This document shows, piece by piece, positions 1 to 8,901 of a DNA stretch of 64,000 nucleotides. The position numbers and the translations under genes are program-made. The stretch lies in contig NZ_JACHLR010000004.1 of assembly GCF_014204535.1 (NCBI RefSeq), positions 186,001-250,000 of the forward strand, given 5' to 3'. The stretch's first letter is position 1. Each line of letters starts with the position of its first letter. The DNA is from Novosphingobium chloroacetimidivorans (lineage in GTDB: Bacteria > Pseudomonadota > Alphaproteobacteria > Sphingomonadales > Sphingomonadaceae). Below the pieces are notes generated by a model, which was not told the origin of the DNA, did not search any database, and saw nothing but the letters and a program-made list of their open reading frames with translations.

Positions 1-98
1 TGACCGACAGCGGCTCGGCGTTGTCGCCCGGAACCGCCTTCGCTAGGAGCGGCGCTTTCCGGTCGTCTCCATAGTCGTCGTCATCGAAAGGCAGAGCC

Positions 99-100
<2 letters not shown>
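1..100 (-). CDS. xseA: Exodeoxyribonuclease VII large subunit, N-terminal fragment (partial)
   Basis: The minus strand from an ATG at 100 is open to the window edge (33 codons). The peptide starts [13 protein letters not shown] and continues through [16 protein letters not shown], which resembles the start of sphingomonad XseA just before its OB-fold domain. XseA is the large subunit of exonuclease VII, which trims single-stranded DNA with XseB. An AGGA ribosome-binding site lies about six bases before the ATG. The gene diverges from purD and its ATG overlaps the purD ATG by two bases, so each gene's initiation region lies inside the other's coding sequence. Only the N-terminus is visible, so the identification rests on a short match and the neighbour arrangement. 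Confidence 0.6.
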
Positions 101-1379
<1,279 letters not shown>

Positions 1380-1383
1380 GCGC

Positions 1384-1899
1384 GTGGCAGCCTCGGCCGA
1401 CACCGTCCTTAAGCTCAGCCTGGCGGCAGGCGCGCTGCTGGCCGGCGCGGGCGTCGGCTACTATTTCGGCGTGTTCCTGCCGGCGCAGGCGATCCACGAA
1501 TCGGTCGAGAGCGGGACGCGTGAACAGACCTCGGCCGTCGACCGCACCGCCCAACTCGAACGTGCGCGCCGCGCCGAGCAGCAGGCGCGCGAGGCCGCCC
1601 GCTCACGCTACCAGGCGTGCGTCGGCGCGGCGCAGACCAGCTACAGCGCGCGCTGGACGGCAGCGTGCCGGGCGCAACACCAGCGTCAGGAAGCGGCCTA
1701 TGAGGACTGCGCGGACGACCTGTTCAGCACGCGCGAGGGCTGCGCGCGCAAGTTCCCGGTAGAGCCCGAGCATGGCTGCGCACTGCCCCTGGCGATCAGC
1801 AATCGCCTGGTCTCCGACCGCGACGCCGCGCGCTCGCAGTGCCTGGGCGAGATGCAAGGCGGCTTGGCGCCTGATGCCTGGGAGACGCCTGCGGGGTGA
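1384..1899 (+). CDS. Hypothetical Cys-rich membrane-anchored or exported protein
   Basis: I do not recognise the family. The GTG start at 1384 lies four bases after the purD stop, so it is probably co-transcribed and translationally coupled. The 171-residue product has a hydrophobic segment at about residues 8-33 (rich in Ala, Leu and Gly, ending GYYFGVFLPA), which would act as an N-terminal anchor or signal. The rest is charged and alpha-helical, with many Arg, Ala and Gln, and has about six cysteines spaced through it (ACVGAAQ, AACRAQ, DCADD, GCARK, GCALP, QCLGEM). The pattern suggests a periplasmic domain with disulfides. No catalytic motif is visible. A palindromic repeat follows the stop. 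Confidence 0.7.
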   Translation: MAASADTVLKLSLAAGALLAGAGVGYYFGVFLPAQAIHESVESGTREQTSAVDRTAQLERARRAEQQAREAARSRYQACVGAAQTSYSARWTAACRAQHQRQEAAYEDCADDLFSTREGCARKFPVEPEHGCALPLAISNRLVSDRDAARSQCLGEMQGGLAPDAWETPAG

Positions 1900-1907
1900 A
1901 CCTGAGT

Positions 1908-2036
1908 TCGTCCCGGACCTGATCCGGGACCGGTTTCGCCAGAGCACGACCAGGCCGTCCTCCGCTCGTGCGATCTAAGCTGGCTCACGAGAAGGCGCAC
2001 CATGGCGCAACCGGTCCCGGGTCGCGCCCGGGACGA
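1908..2036. repeat. Paired palindromic intergenic repeat (type D)
   Basis: Two short palindromes face each other across about 80 bases: one at 1910-1930 (arms GTCCCGGA...TCCGGGAC) and one at 2013-2034 (arms GGTCCCGGG...CCCGGGAC). The outer flanks are also partly complementary (ACCGGTTT against AACCGGT). The element fills the gap between two convergent genes. A single related palindrome lies at 56309-56328. The layout is that of a REP doublet. Confidence 0.7.
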
Positions 2037-2044
2037 CGCTGTCT

Positions 2045-2551
2045 TCAAGCCGTCTCGCCATCGAGCAGCAGCTTGACGGTGAGAGCCAGCCGGCTGGCAT
2101 CGTCGCGCGCGATGTGCTCGGTTGGGAGGCGCTGGCGGGCGGCGGCGAGCGCTTCCAGCACTTGCGGCCGGGTGTAGCCGCGCTCGACCAGATACTCCCC
2201 AAGGAAGCGCACCGGGAAGGGCGGCTCAGCTCCGGCGGCATGCGCCAACACTTCGAGCCAGTATGCGTCGAGGTCGGCATCGGCATAGACCGGGCAGTCG
2301 CCGGCGAACGCAGCCATTTCGCCGAGGACTTGGGCGCAGGGCAGCCCCTCGCGCTCGATCAGCGCGCGGCTGATCCCATGCAGCGCCTCCGCCTCGGGGG
2401 ACCAATCCCAGAAGCGCCACGCCTCGGCCGGGTGGATCAGCCAAGTGCGGCTCGACCCGTCGACTTTGGCGATCGCCACTTCGATCGGATAGGATTGCCC
2501 GTACTCGGGCAGGCAGCTCGCTTCGAAATCGATCAGCGCCGGGCAGGTCAT
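2045..2551 (-). CDS. DEDDh-type 3'-5' exonuclease family protein
   Basis: The 168-residue protein has the layout of a DnaQ-like exonuclease. DFEAS near residue 8 supplies the first Asp and Glu, YADADLDAYW near residue 90 supplies the next Asp, and HIARDDA near 146 gives the His-x4-Asp of the DEDDh class. Such enzymes remove nucleotides from 3' ends using two metal ions. It is short and lacks any added domain, so the natural substrate (small RNA, oligonucleotide or DNA) cannot be told. It lies 27 bases downstream of the kinase gene on the same strand, so the two are probably co-transcribed. Confidence 0.75.
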   Translation of the reverse strand: MTCPALIDFEASCLPEYGQSYPIEVAIAKVDGSSRTWLIHPAEAWRFWDWSPEAEALHGISRALIEREGLPCAQVLGEMAAFAGDCPVYADADLDAYWLEVLAHAAGAEPPFPVRFLGEYLVERGYTRPQVLEALAAARQRLPTEHIARDDASRLALTVKLLLDGETA

Positions 2552-2578
2552 CGTGCTCCTTCCCGGCTGCGCATCGTC

Positions 2579-3586
2579 TCAGCCCACCCGTTCGGCGACG
2601 AGTTCGGCCAGATCGACTTCGGGCCGGGCACCGAAGTGCGAGATGACCTCGCTGGCGCAGACGGCGCCGAGGCGGAGGCACTCCGCTACCGGTCGCCCGC
2701 GGACATGCCCGAAGAGGAACCCGGCGGCGAACAGGTCTCCCGCGCCGGTGGTGTCGATCACCCGCGCGATCGGCTCGGCCGGCACTTCGGCGCGCTCGCC
2801 CCGGCTGATCGCCACCGCGCCATGCTCGCCACGCGTGACGACGATCACCTGCACATGGTCGACCAGCGAGGCCAGGCCCTCGTCGAAATCTCCGATGCCG
2901 GTCAGCGCGGCCAGTTCGGTCGCGTTGGCGAACAGGATGTCGATCTTTCCTTGCGCGATCAGGTCCCGGAAGTCGTCGCCGTGGCGGTCGATCACGAAGG
3001 CGTCCGACATCGTGAAGGCGACCTTGCGCCCGGCGGCCTTCGCGGTGTCGATGGCCTTGCGCATGGCGGCCCGCGGTTCCTCTGGATCCCACAGGTAACC
3101 CTCAAGGTAAAGCACGGCGGATGCGGCGATGGCGTCAAGGTCCAGCGCTTCAGCCGGCAGGAACTGCGAGGCGCCCAGGAACGTGTTCATCGTGCGCTGC
3201 GCGTCGGAGGTCACGAAGATCAGGCAGCGCCCGGTCGGCGGATCGCCGGCACGCACAGGCGTAGCGAACGCGATGTCGGCCGCGCGGATATCATGGGCGA
3301 AGACCTCGCCCAGATGATCGTCGGCAACCTGGCCTATGAAGGCACAGCGGGCGCCGAGCGCAGCCATGCCGGCCAGCGTGTTCGCAGCCGAGCCGCCCGA
3401 GATCTGCGCCGTCGGCCCCATGTGGGCGTAGAGCTCCTCGGCGCGCGGCGTGTCGATCAGGGTCATGCCGCCGCGGGTCAGGCCGAGGTCCTCGATGACC
3501 TGGTCCGAACTGTGCGCGAGCACGTCGACCAGGGCATTGCCGATCGCGATCACGTCGTAGCGCGGTTCGGGCTGGGTATCGTTCAT
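2579..3586 (-). CDS. PfkB-family carbohydrate/adenosine kinase
   Basis: This is a ribokinase-fold kinase that phosphorylates a sugar or nucleoside hydroxyl with ATP. The N-terminal region has the substrate-binding GNALVDVLA, followed by GGSAANTLAGMAALGA and FIGQVADDHLG. The second PfkB signature DTTGAGD lies at residues 278-284 and holds the catalytic Asp. From the ATG at 3586 it has 335 residues, the usual length for the alphaproteobacterial group annotated as adenosine kinase. The open frame continues upstream to 3694, but the start giving MNDTQPEPRYDVIAIG fits the family and keeps it clear of the divergent lipoprotein gene. Substrate assignment to adenosine is inference. Confidence 0.88.
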   Translation of the reverse strand: MNDTQPEPRYDVIAIGNALVDVLAHSSDQVIEDLGLTRGGMTLIDTPRAEELYAHMGPTAQISGGSAANTLAGMAALGARCAFIGQVADDHLGEVFAHDIRAADIAFATPVRAGDPPTGRCLIFVTSDAQRTMNTFLGASQFLPAEALDLDAIAASAVLYLEGYLWDPEEPRAAMRKAIDTAKAAGRKVAFTMSDAFVIDRHGDDFRDLIAQGKIDILFANATELAALTGIGDFDEGLASLVDHVQVIVVTRGEHGAVAISRGERAEVPAEPIARVIDTTGAGDLFAAGFLFGHVRGRPVAECLRLGAVCASEVISHFGARPEVDLAELVAERVG

Positions 3587-3708
3587 AGACGGGGGCAATC
3601 CTTGGCGCCGCTGATCGGCTTCATGCCGCGAGTAGCCTGCGGGTCGGCTCGCGGCAACCTCGCGCGGCGTTGACACCGGTGAGCGCGCGGGCAATGCGAG
3701 CTGCGACC

Positions 3709-4158
3709 ATGAACTCAGCGCGATCCCTCTCCAGCTCGCCCGCCGGCCTGTCGCGGCTTCGCGTCTTGCTCGGCCTTGCCGTGCTCGCGCCCTTGCTTGC
3801 GGCCTGTGCCTCGACCGGAACGACCACCACGCCGCGACCGGGCAAGGGCGCCGCGATCCGCGAACCGGTACGCGCCGCGCCGCGCGATCCCACGTTCCAG
3901 ACGATCCCGGGGCTGGAAGGCGTCATCGGCGCCAGCGAGAGCCAGCTCCTGCGCCAGTTCGGGGCGGCACGGCTGAACGTGTGGGAAGGCGATGCGCGCA
4001 AGCTGCAGTTTACCGGCAAGGCCTGCGTGCTCGACGTTTTCCTCTATCCCACGGCGCAGTCGAAGGAGCCGCTGGCGTCCTATGTCGACGCGCGGCGGTC
4101 CTCGGACGGGCAGGACGTAGACCGCGCCGCCTGCGTTGCGGCGCTGAAGGGGCGTTGA
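3709..4158 (+). CDS. Small putative lipoprotein
   Basis: The product has a basic N-terminus, a hydrophobic stretch (LGLAVLAPLLAAC) and a good lipobox with the cysteine near residue 28 of the form starting at 3709. It is therefore likely a lipoprotein of about 149 residues attached to the inner or outer membrane. The mature part is unrecognised. It begins with a Thr/Pro-rich linker and then a compact domain with one more pair of cysteines (GKACVLDVFLYP and RAACVAAL), probably a disulfide. An upstream ATG at 3670 in the same frame is possible but gives a longer, less typical signal. The gene converges on sufA. Confidence 0.7.
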   Translation: MNSARSLSSSPAGLSRLRVLLGLAVLAPLLAACASTGTTTTPRPGKGAAIREPVRAAPRDPTFQTIPGLEGVIGASESQLLRQFGAARLNVWEGDARKLQFTGKACVLDVFLYPTAQSKEPLASYVDARRSSDGQDVDRAACVAALKGR

Positions 4159-4183
4159 GCCCGGTAGAAGCCAGCTTGGCGGA

Positions 4184-4552
4184 TCAAACCGTGAAGCTCT
4201 CGCCGCAGCCGCATGCGCCCTTGGCGTTCGGGTTTTCGAACACGAAACCGGCGGAGAAATCGTCTTCCACCCAGTCCATGGTGCTGCCCACCAGGTAGAG
4301 CACCGATCCGCCGTCGATGAAGAACAGGCCGCCCGGGGTCTCGATCCGTTCGTCGAAGGCGCTTGCCTCGCTCACGTAGTCGACCGAGTAGGCCAGGCCC
4401 GAACATCCGCGGCGGGGGGTGGAGAGTTTGACGCCGATCGCATCTTCGGGCGCCTTGCTCATCAGCTCGGCGATGCGGGCTTCGGCCCTTTCGGTCAGCG
4501 TCACGGCGGCGGGGCGGGCGCGCACTTTGGTGCCAGTCATTTCGATCGTCAT
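4184..4552 (-). CDS. sufA: Iron-sulfur cluster A-type carrier (HesB/IscA/SufA family)
   Basis: A-type carriers receive Fe-S clusters from the SufBCD scaffold and pass them to target proteins. The 122-residue product has the three conserved cysteines: C50 in RRGCSG, and C114 and C116 in the C-terminal ACGCGESF. The start ATG at 4552 overlaps the stop of the GNAT gene (ATGA), so the longer open frame reaching 4822 is not used. It is the last gene of the SUF operon. Family assignment is firm. SufA rather than ErpA is chosen because of its place in the operon. Confidence 0.93.
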   Translation of the reverse strand: MTIEMTGTKVRARPAAVTLTERAEARIAELMSKAPEDAIGVKLSTPRRGCSGLAYSVDYVSEASAFDERIETPGGLFFIDGGSVLYLVGSTMDWVEDDFSAGFVFENPNAKGACGCGESFTV

Positions 4553-5058
4553 GTCAGCCTCTTCTGCCAGAACAGCGCGTGTCCGGCCTCTGGATCGAGC
4601 GTGTAGTCGCCATAGCCGAGCGACTTGTAGAGCCGCTTGGCATTGATGTTCCCGCTCAGCACTTCGAGCGTGATCTTGCAGGCCCCGCGCGAGCGCGCCT
4701 CCGTCTCGATCCGCTTGAACAAAGCGGTGGCGACGCCGCGGCCGCGGTGGGGCGCCAGCACGCAGACGTCGTGAATGTTGACCAGCGGCGCGGCCGCGAA
4801 GGTCGAGTAGCTCATGAAGCAAACCGCCACGCCGACCGGGCGACCGCCAAGCCGCGCCAGGAAGGCAAAGGCGCCGGGCACACCGGCAAGGCCTGCCGGC
4901 AGTCGCTGGCGCACGTCGTCGGCCAGCGGCTCTCCGCCACCCATCGGATCGCGGGCATAACCATCGAGCACGTGCACCAGGGCCGCCGCATCGTCCGGAT
5001 TGCGGAAGCCGACCGGATCGATCGTCAGCGGCAGATCACGGGTGGCGGCCTGGCTCAC
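4549..5058 (-). CDS. GNAT-family N-acetyltransferase
   Basis: The product resembles GNAT acetyltransferases, which move an acetyl group from acetyl-CoA to an amine. The acetyl-CoA loop is seen as LAPHRGRGVATALFKRIE, followed by ITLEVLSGNINAKRLYKSLGY and the terminal DYTLDPEAGHALFWQKRL. From a GTG at 5058, which overlaps the sufT stop by four bases (GTGA), it has 169 residues. Its own stop overlaps the sufA start. It is therefore tightly coupled inside the SUF operon, but nothing in the sequence says what it acetylates. The GTG start was chosen for the overlap; an ATG at 5109 would run far into sufT. Confidence 0.85.
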   Translation of the reverse strand: MSQAATRDLPLTIDPVGFRNPDDAAALVHVLDGYARDPMGGGEPLADDVRQRLPAGLAGVPGAFAFLARLGGRPVGVAVCFMSYSTFAAAPLVNIHDVCVLAPHRGRGVATALFKRIETEARSRGACKITLEVLSGNINAKRLYKSLGYGDYTLDPEAGHALFWQKRLT

Positions 5059-5558
5059 AGCATCCCCAGCTCGAGCTTGGCCTCGTCGCTCATCTTGGCC
5101 ATGTCCCATGGCGGGTCCCAGACGAGGCTCACCTCGCAGTCGCGCACGCCCGGCACCGACGCCACGCGCAGCTCGACTTCGCCCGGCATCGATTCGGCGA
5201 CAGGGCAGTGCGGCGTCGTCAGCGTCATCGTGACGGCCACGCTGTGTTCGGGCGACACGTCGACACCGTAGATCAGGCCCAGGTCGTAGATGTTCACCGG
5301 GATCTCGGGATCGTAGATCTCCTTGAGCGCGGTGATCACGCCTTCGTAGATCGTGCCGCCCGGCCCGGTCGGATCCTCGTCCGCCTCGGGCTGCTGCGCC
5401 AGGAAGCCTTCAAGGTAGTCGCGCTTGCGGGCGAACTTCTGCGTCGGCGTCTCGTAGACCGTGGGCGCGTCTTCCACCGCATCATCGACGCGGGCGCGGG
5501 GCGGCGGGGTGCCGGCCTCGACTTCTTCAACTGCGAACTTGCGAGCTTCATCGCTCAT
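5055..5558 (-). CDS. sufT: SUF system maturation protein SufT (DUF59/MIP18 family)
   Basis: The 167-residue protein ends in a DUF59 domain (about residues 70-165) with the family motif EIYDPEIPVNIYDLGLIY and the cysteine-bearing TTPHCPVAESMP. DUF59 proteins help mature Fe-S proteins; SufT acts with the SUF machinery. The first 65 residues are an acidic, probably flexible extension. The gene overlaps sufS by four bases upstream and the GNAT gene by four bases downstream. Confidence 0.92.
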   Translation of the reverse strand: MSDEARKFAVEEVEAGTPPPRARVDDAVEDAPTVYETPTQKFARKRDYLEGFLAQQPEADEDPTGPGGTIYEGVITALKEIYDPEIPVNIYDLGLIYGVDVSPEHSVAVTMTLTTPHCPVAESMPGEVELRVASVPGVRDCEVSLVWDPPWDMAKMSDEAKLELGML

Positions 5559-6823
5559 CCGAAAATCCTCCTGGTGCGCTCGATCCCTTTCAGGAGCGCC
5601 TCGATGTCCGTCTCGTCGTTGTAGAGCCCGAAGCTGGCGCGTGCCGTTGCCGGAACGCCCAGGTGACCCATCAGCGGCTGGGCGCAGTGATGACCGGCGC
5701 GGATCGCCACGCCTTCCTCGTCCAAGATAGTGCCGAGGTCGTGCGGATGCACCCCATCGAGCGCGAAACTGGTGATGCCGATCGCGTCGGCTGGGCCGAA
5801 CAGCGTCACGTCGTTGCGCTGGCCCAGCGCGTCGCGCAGCTTGGCTGCCAGCGCGCGCTCATGCTCCTGCGCGACATCGAGCCCGATGGCCTCGAGCCAG
5901 TCGATCGCCGCCGCCAGCCCGATCGCCTCGATGATCATCGGCGTGCCTGCCTCGAAGCGCTGTGGGGCACTGGCGAAGGTGGTCTTCTCGAACGTGACCG
6001 TGTCGATCATCGCGCCGCCGCCATGCCAGGGCGGCATGGCGTCGACAATTTCGGCCCGTGCCCAGAGCGCGCCGATGCCGGTGGGGCCATAGAGCTTGTG
6101 CGCGGAGAAGACGTAGAAATCGCAATCGAGCGCGGCCATGTCGAGCCTGATGCGCGGCGCGGCCTGGCAGCCGTCCACCAGCAGCTTCGCGCCTACGCCA
6201 TGCGCCAGATCGGCGGCGCGGCGCACGTCGAGCACTGAGCCGAGCACGTTGGAGACATGGGCGAGGGCGACCAGCTTGTGTGCCGATGTCAGCATGGCGG
6301 CCGCGGCATCCAGGTCGATGCGGCCGTCATCGGTGAGCGGGCAAACGTCGATCGCCACGCCGGTGCGCTCGCGCAGGAGCTGCCAGGGCACGATGTTGGA
6401 ATGGTGCTCCAGGGTGGAGAGCAGGATGCGGTCGCCGGCCTTGAGGTTCGTCTCGCCCCAGGTGCTGGCGACAAGGTTGATCGCCTCGGTCGCGCCGCGG
6501 GTGAACACGATTTCTTCTTCGCGCCCGCCGATGAAGGCCGCAACCCGCCGGCGTGCCGCTTCGAAGCCGAGAGTCATCTCGGCCGAACGCGCGTAGACGC
6601 CGCGGTGGACGGTCGCGTAATCCATGCCCATCGCGCGCACGGTGGCGTCGATCACGGCTTGTGGCTTCTGTGCCGTCGCCGCGGTGTCGAGGTAGCGCCA
6701 CGGCGAGCCGTCGAGGTTCCACATGCCGGGGAACTGCGCGCGCAGATCCTCGCCCGGGCGTGCCGGTGCGATCGCCTCGTCCAGCATCTTGTCACCGACG
6801 ATCGCGTCTTGCACGTCACTCAC
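5555..6823 (-). CDS. sufS: Cysteine desulfurase SufS (group II)
   Basis: SufS removes sulfur from L-cysteine as an enzyme persulfide for Fe-S cluster building, using pyridoxal phosphate. The 422-residue sequence has the PLP lysine K243 in SAHKLYGPTGIG and the catalytic cysteine C380 in RAGHHCAQPLM, both typical of the SufS class. The N-terminal 25 residues are longer than in E. coli. Start and stop overlap sufD and sufT by four bases each. No sufE or sufU partner is present in this operon, so the sulfur acceptor must be encoded elsewhere. Confidence 0.97.
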   Translation of the reverse strand: MSDVQDAIVGDKMLDEAIAPARPGEDLRAQFPGMWNLDGSPWRYLDTAATAQKPQAVIDATVRAMGMDYATVHRGVYARSAEMTLGFEAARRRVAAFIGGREEEIVFTRGATEAINLVASTWGETNLKAGDRILLSTLEHHSNIVPWQLLRERTGVAIDVCPLTDDGRIDLDAAAAMLTSAHKLVALAHVSNVLGSVLDVRRAADLAHGVGAKLLVDGCQAAPRIRLDMAALDCDFYVFSAHKLYGPTGIGALWARAEIVDAMPPWHGGGAMIDTVTFEKTTFASAPQRFEAGTPMIIEAIGLAAAIDWLEAIGLDVAQEHERALAAKLRDALGQRNDVTLFGPADAIGITSFALDGVHPHDLGTILDEEGVAIRAGHHCAQPLMGHLGVPATARASFGLYNDETDIEALLKGIERTRRIFG

Positions 6824-7551
6824 AGGATCGCCTCCAGTCGCGCCAGCGCGGCTTCGCTCAGCGCCTCTTCGTTCGGTGCGCCCGCGAAGGCTTCGGCGAT
6901 GAACGCCTGCAGCATCAACCGCTTGGCCTGCGGGGGGGTGAGCCCACGCGACATGAGATAGAACAGCCCCTGCGCGTCGAGCTCGCCGACGGCGCAGCCG
7001 TGCGCGGCCTTCACGTCGTCGGCGTAGATCTCCAGCTCGGGCCGGGCGTTGGCCGTGGCAGTGCGATCCAGCAGCATGGCGCGGACCGACTGTTCGGCAT
7101 CGGTGCCATCGGCGCCGCGCTCCACTGCGATCCGGCCGAGATAGGTGCCGGTCGCCTGGCCGGCGAGGACGGTGCGGACGATCTGCGTCGAAGTGGAATC
7201 GGGTGCGGCATGGGTGACTTCGGTGACGATCTCGACGGTCTCGGCTGCAGTCGCGAGCTGCGCTGCGCCAAGAGTGAAGTCCGCCTTCTCGCCCAGCCGG
7301 ACATCGACCGCGATGCGGCCGAAGTTGGGTCCGGCGAGCAGCACGCGCAAGTCGAACTTCGCGCCGGTTTCCAGCGTGATCACCAGATGCCGTGCCACCG
7401 TGCTGCTGCCGGTCTCGATGACGTCCAGTGTACCGGTCTCGCCCGCCGCGACCACGATCTCCTCGCGCGCGACTGGCCAGACGGTGCCGAGCGCTTCGAT
7501 ATCGGAATAGCGGAACGCCTCATGGCGCCGCGTGGGAAGAGTGAGTGTCAT
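6820..7551 (-). CDS. sufD: Fe-S cluster assembly protein SufD
   Basis: SufD pairs with SufB in the SufBC2D scaffold. The 243-residue product covers the beta-helix core and the C-terminal helical part, including the conserved AAHGCAVGELD with its key histidine and the LMSRGLTPPQAKRL segment. It is much shorter than E. coli SufD because the N-terminal domain is reduced. The ATG at 7551 was chosen because the frame upstream runs into a palindromic repeat. The stop overlaps the sufS start (ATGA). Confidence 0.93.
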   Translation of the reverse strand: MTLTLPTRRHEAFRYSDIEALGTVWPVAREEIVVAAGETGTLDVIETGSSTVARHLVITLETGAKFDLRVLLAGPNFGRIAVDVRLGEKADFTLGAAQLATAAETVEIVTEVTHAAPDSTSTQIVRTVLAGQATGTYLGRIAVERGADGTDAEQSVRAMLLDRTATANARPELEIYADDVKAAHGCAVGELDAQGLFYLMSRGLTPPQAKRLMLQAFIAEAFAGAPNEEALSEAALARLEAIL

Positions 7552-7556
7552 GGCCT

Positions 7557-7688
7557 GTCCTCCCCGGCACGGGGAGGGGGACCGCCGCAGGCGGTGGAGG
7601 GGACTCTCGCCACGACGCCACCCAGCGAGAGGACGCGAGTCCCCTCCGTCAGCGCTGGGCGCTGCCACCTCCCCGCCTCGGGGAGGCC
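7557..7688. repeat. Palindromic intergenic repeat inside the SUF operon (type A-like)
   Basis: The gap between sufC and sufD holds an imperfect long inverted repeat bounded by CCTCCCCG/CGGGGAGG-type arms (about 7557-7580 and 7667-7688), with an inner arm pair GGAGGGGACTC and GAGTCCCCTCC at about 7596-7650. It resembles the three composite repeats at 9413, 35205 and 50637 but is less similar to them than they are to each other. Transcripts of the operon would carry it as a large hairpin between sufC and sufD. Confidence 0.65.
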
Positions 7689-7702
7689 AAGTGCCTTGAC
7701 CA

Positions 7703-8446
7703 TCACGCCGTCACCGCCTCGTAGCCTTCGCTCTCCAGCTGGTGCGCCAGTTCCGGCCCGCCCGAGCGCACGATGCGCCCTCCCGCGAGGACGTGCACGA
7801 AATCCGGCTTCACGTAGTCCAGCAGCCGCTGGTAGTGCGTGATCAGCAGCACCGCCTTGTCGGGCTTGCGCATGATCGCGTTGATGCCTTCGCCGCAGAT
7901 GCGCAGCGCATCGATGTCGAGGCCCGAATCGGTTTCGTCCAGGATCGCCAGCTTGGGATCGAGGATGCCCATCTGCACCATCTCGGCGCGCTTCTTCTCG
8001 CCGCCCGAGAAGCCGACGTTCACCGGGCGCTTGAGCATGTCCATGTCCATGCGCAGCAGGCCGGCCTTTTCGCGCGCGAGCTTCAGGAACTCGCCGCCCG
8101 ACAACGGCTCCTCGCCCCGGCCCTTGCGCTGGGCATTGGCCGCCTCGCGCAGGAACTGCACGAAGGAGACGCCGGGGATCTCGACCGGGTACTGGAATCC
8201 CAGGAACAGCCCGGCGGCCGCACGCTCATGCGGCTCGAGCTCGAGCAGGTCGCTGCCCAGGAACTCGACCGAGCCGCCGGTCACCTCATAGCCGGGACGA
8301 CCGCCCAGGACGTAGCCGGTGGTCGACTTGCCCGCGCCATTCGGCCCCATGATCGCGTGCACTTCGCCCGCGTTGATCTGGAGCGACAGCCCCTTGAGGA
8401 TCGGCTTGTCGGCGACGGTGGCGTGGAGATTGTCGATGGTGAGCAT
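7703..8446 (-). CDS. sufC: Fe-S cluster assembly ATPase SufC
   Basis: SufC is the ABC-type ATPase that drives conformational change in the SufBCD scaffold. The 247-residue sequence has Walker A GPNGAGKST (residues 34-42), the signature FSGGEKKRAEM, Walker B LAILDETDSGLD and a switch histidine in LLITHYQRLL. FSGGEKKR and ETDSGLD are typical of SufC rather than transport ATPases. The ATG at 8446 gives the expected MLTIDNL start; the frame open further upstream is not coding. Confidence 0.97.
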   Translation of the reverse strand: MLTIDNLHATVADKPILKGLSLQINAGEVHAIMGPNGAGKSTTGYVLGGRPGYEVTGGSVEFLGSDLLELEPHERAAAGLFLGFQYPVEIPGVSFVQFLREAANAQRKGRGEEPLSGGEFLKLAREKAGLLRMDMDMLKRPVNVGFSGGEKKRAEMVQMGILDPKLAILDETDSGLDIDALRICGEGINAIMRKPDKAVLLITHYQRLLDYVKPDFVHVLAGGRIVRSGGPELAHQLESEGYEAVTA

Positions 8447-8451
8447 GGGTC

Positions 8452-8901
8452 TCAATTCGGCCTGGATGGAGTGGGGGGCACGGGCTCGCAATCCTTGCGG
8501 CCGGCATCGATGCATTGGCGCATGGTCTGGACCATGGCCTGGAAACCTTGCGGATCGCGCGCGGTGAAGCCGACGCGCTGTTCCATGGCGTCCAGGATCC
8601 GCTCGATCCTGGCGCGGCGGACCACCGGGTCCGTCCAGTCGGGCTTGTGCGCGAGCTTGGCGTCCATGGCCGCGGCCGTCGTGGCTCGGAGCGGACGACA
8701 TCCTGCCAGAGTCGCGGTCATCATCGCGTCGCGCTCGGCCGGCGTCTGCTCCCGGCCGGCTTCCATGACATCGAGCACGGGATCGCTGACGCAGCCCATG
8801 TAGTCCACATAGGGCGTCGCCGCTTCGTCGGGCACCGGCACGCCGTCCCACGCCGCGATCTCGGCCGGCGTGGACAAGGCGAGGGCCAGCGCGACGATCA
8901 C
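8452..8901 (-). CDS. Hypothetical exported protein within the SUF operon
   Basis: I do not recognise the family. The 149-residue product starts at a GTG that overlaps the stop of the DUF559 gene (GTGA) and ends five bases before sufC, so it is embedded in the operon. The first 17 residues (MIVALALALSTPAEIAA) look like a short signal peptide. The mature part has four cysteines (MGCVSD, AGCRPL, RQCIDAG, KDCEP), which could form two disulfides in the periplasm or bind a metal. A periplasmic product inside a cytoplasmic Fe-S assembly operon is unusual. Confidence 0.7.
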   Translation of the reverse strand: MIVALALALSTPAEIAAWDGVPVPDEAATPYVDYMGCVSDPVLDVMEAGREQTPAERDAMMTATLAGCRPLRATTAAAMDAKLAHKPDWTDPVVRRARIERILDAMEQRVGFTARDPQGFQAMVQTMRQCIDAGRKDCEPVPPTPSRPN

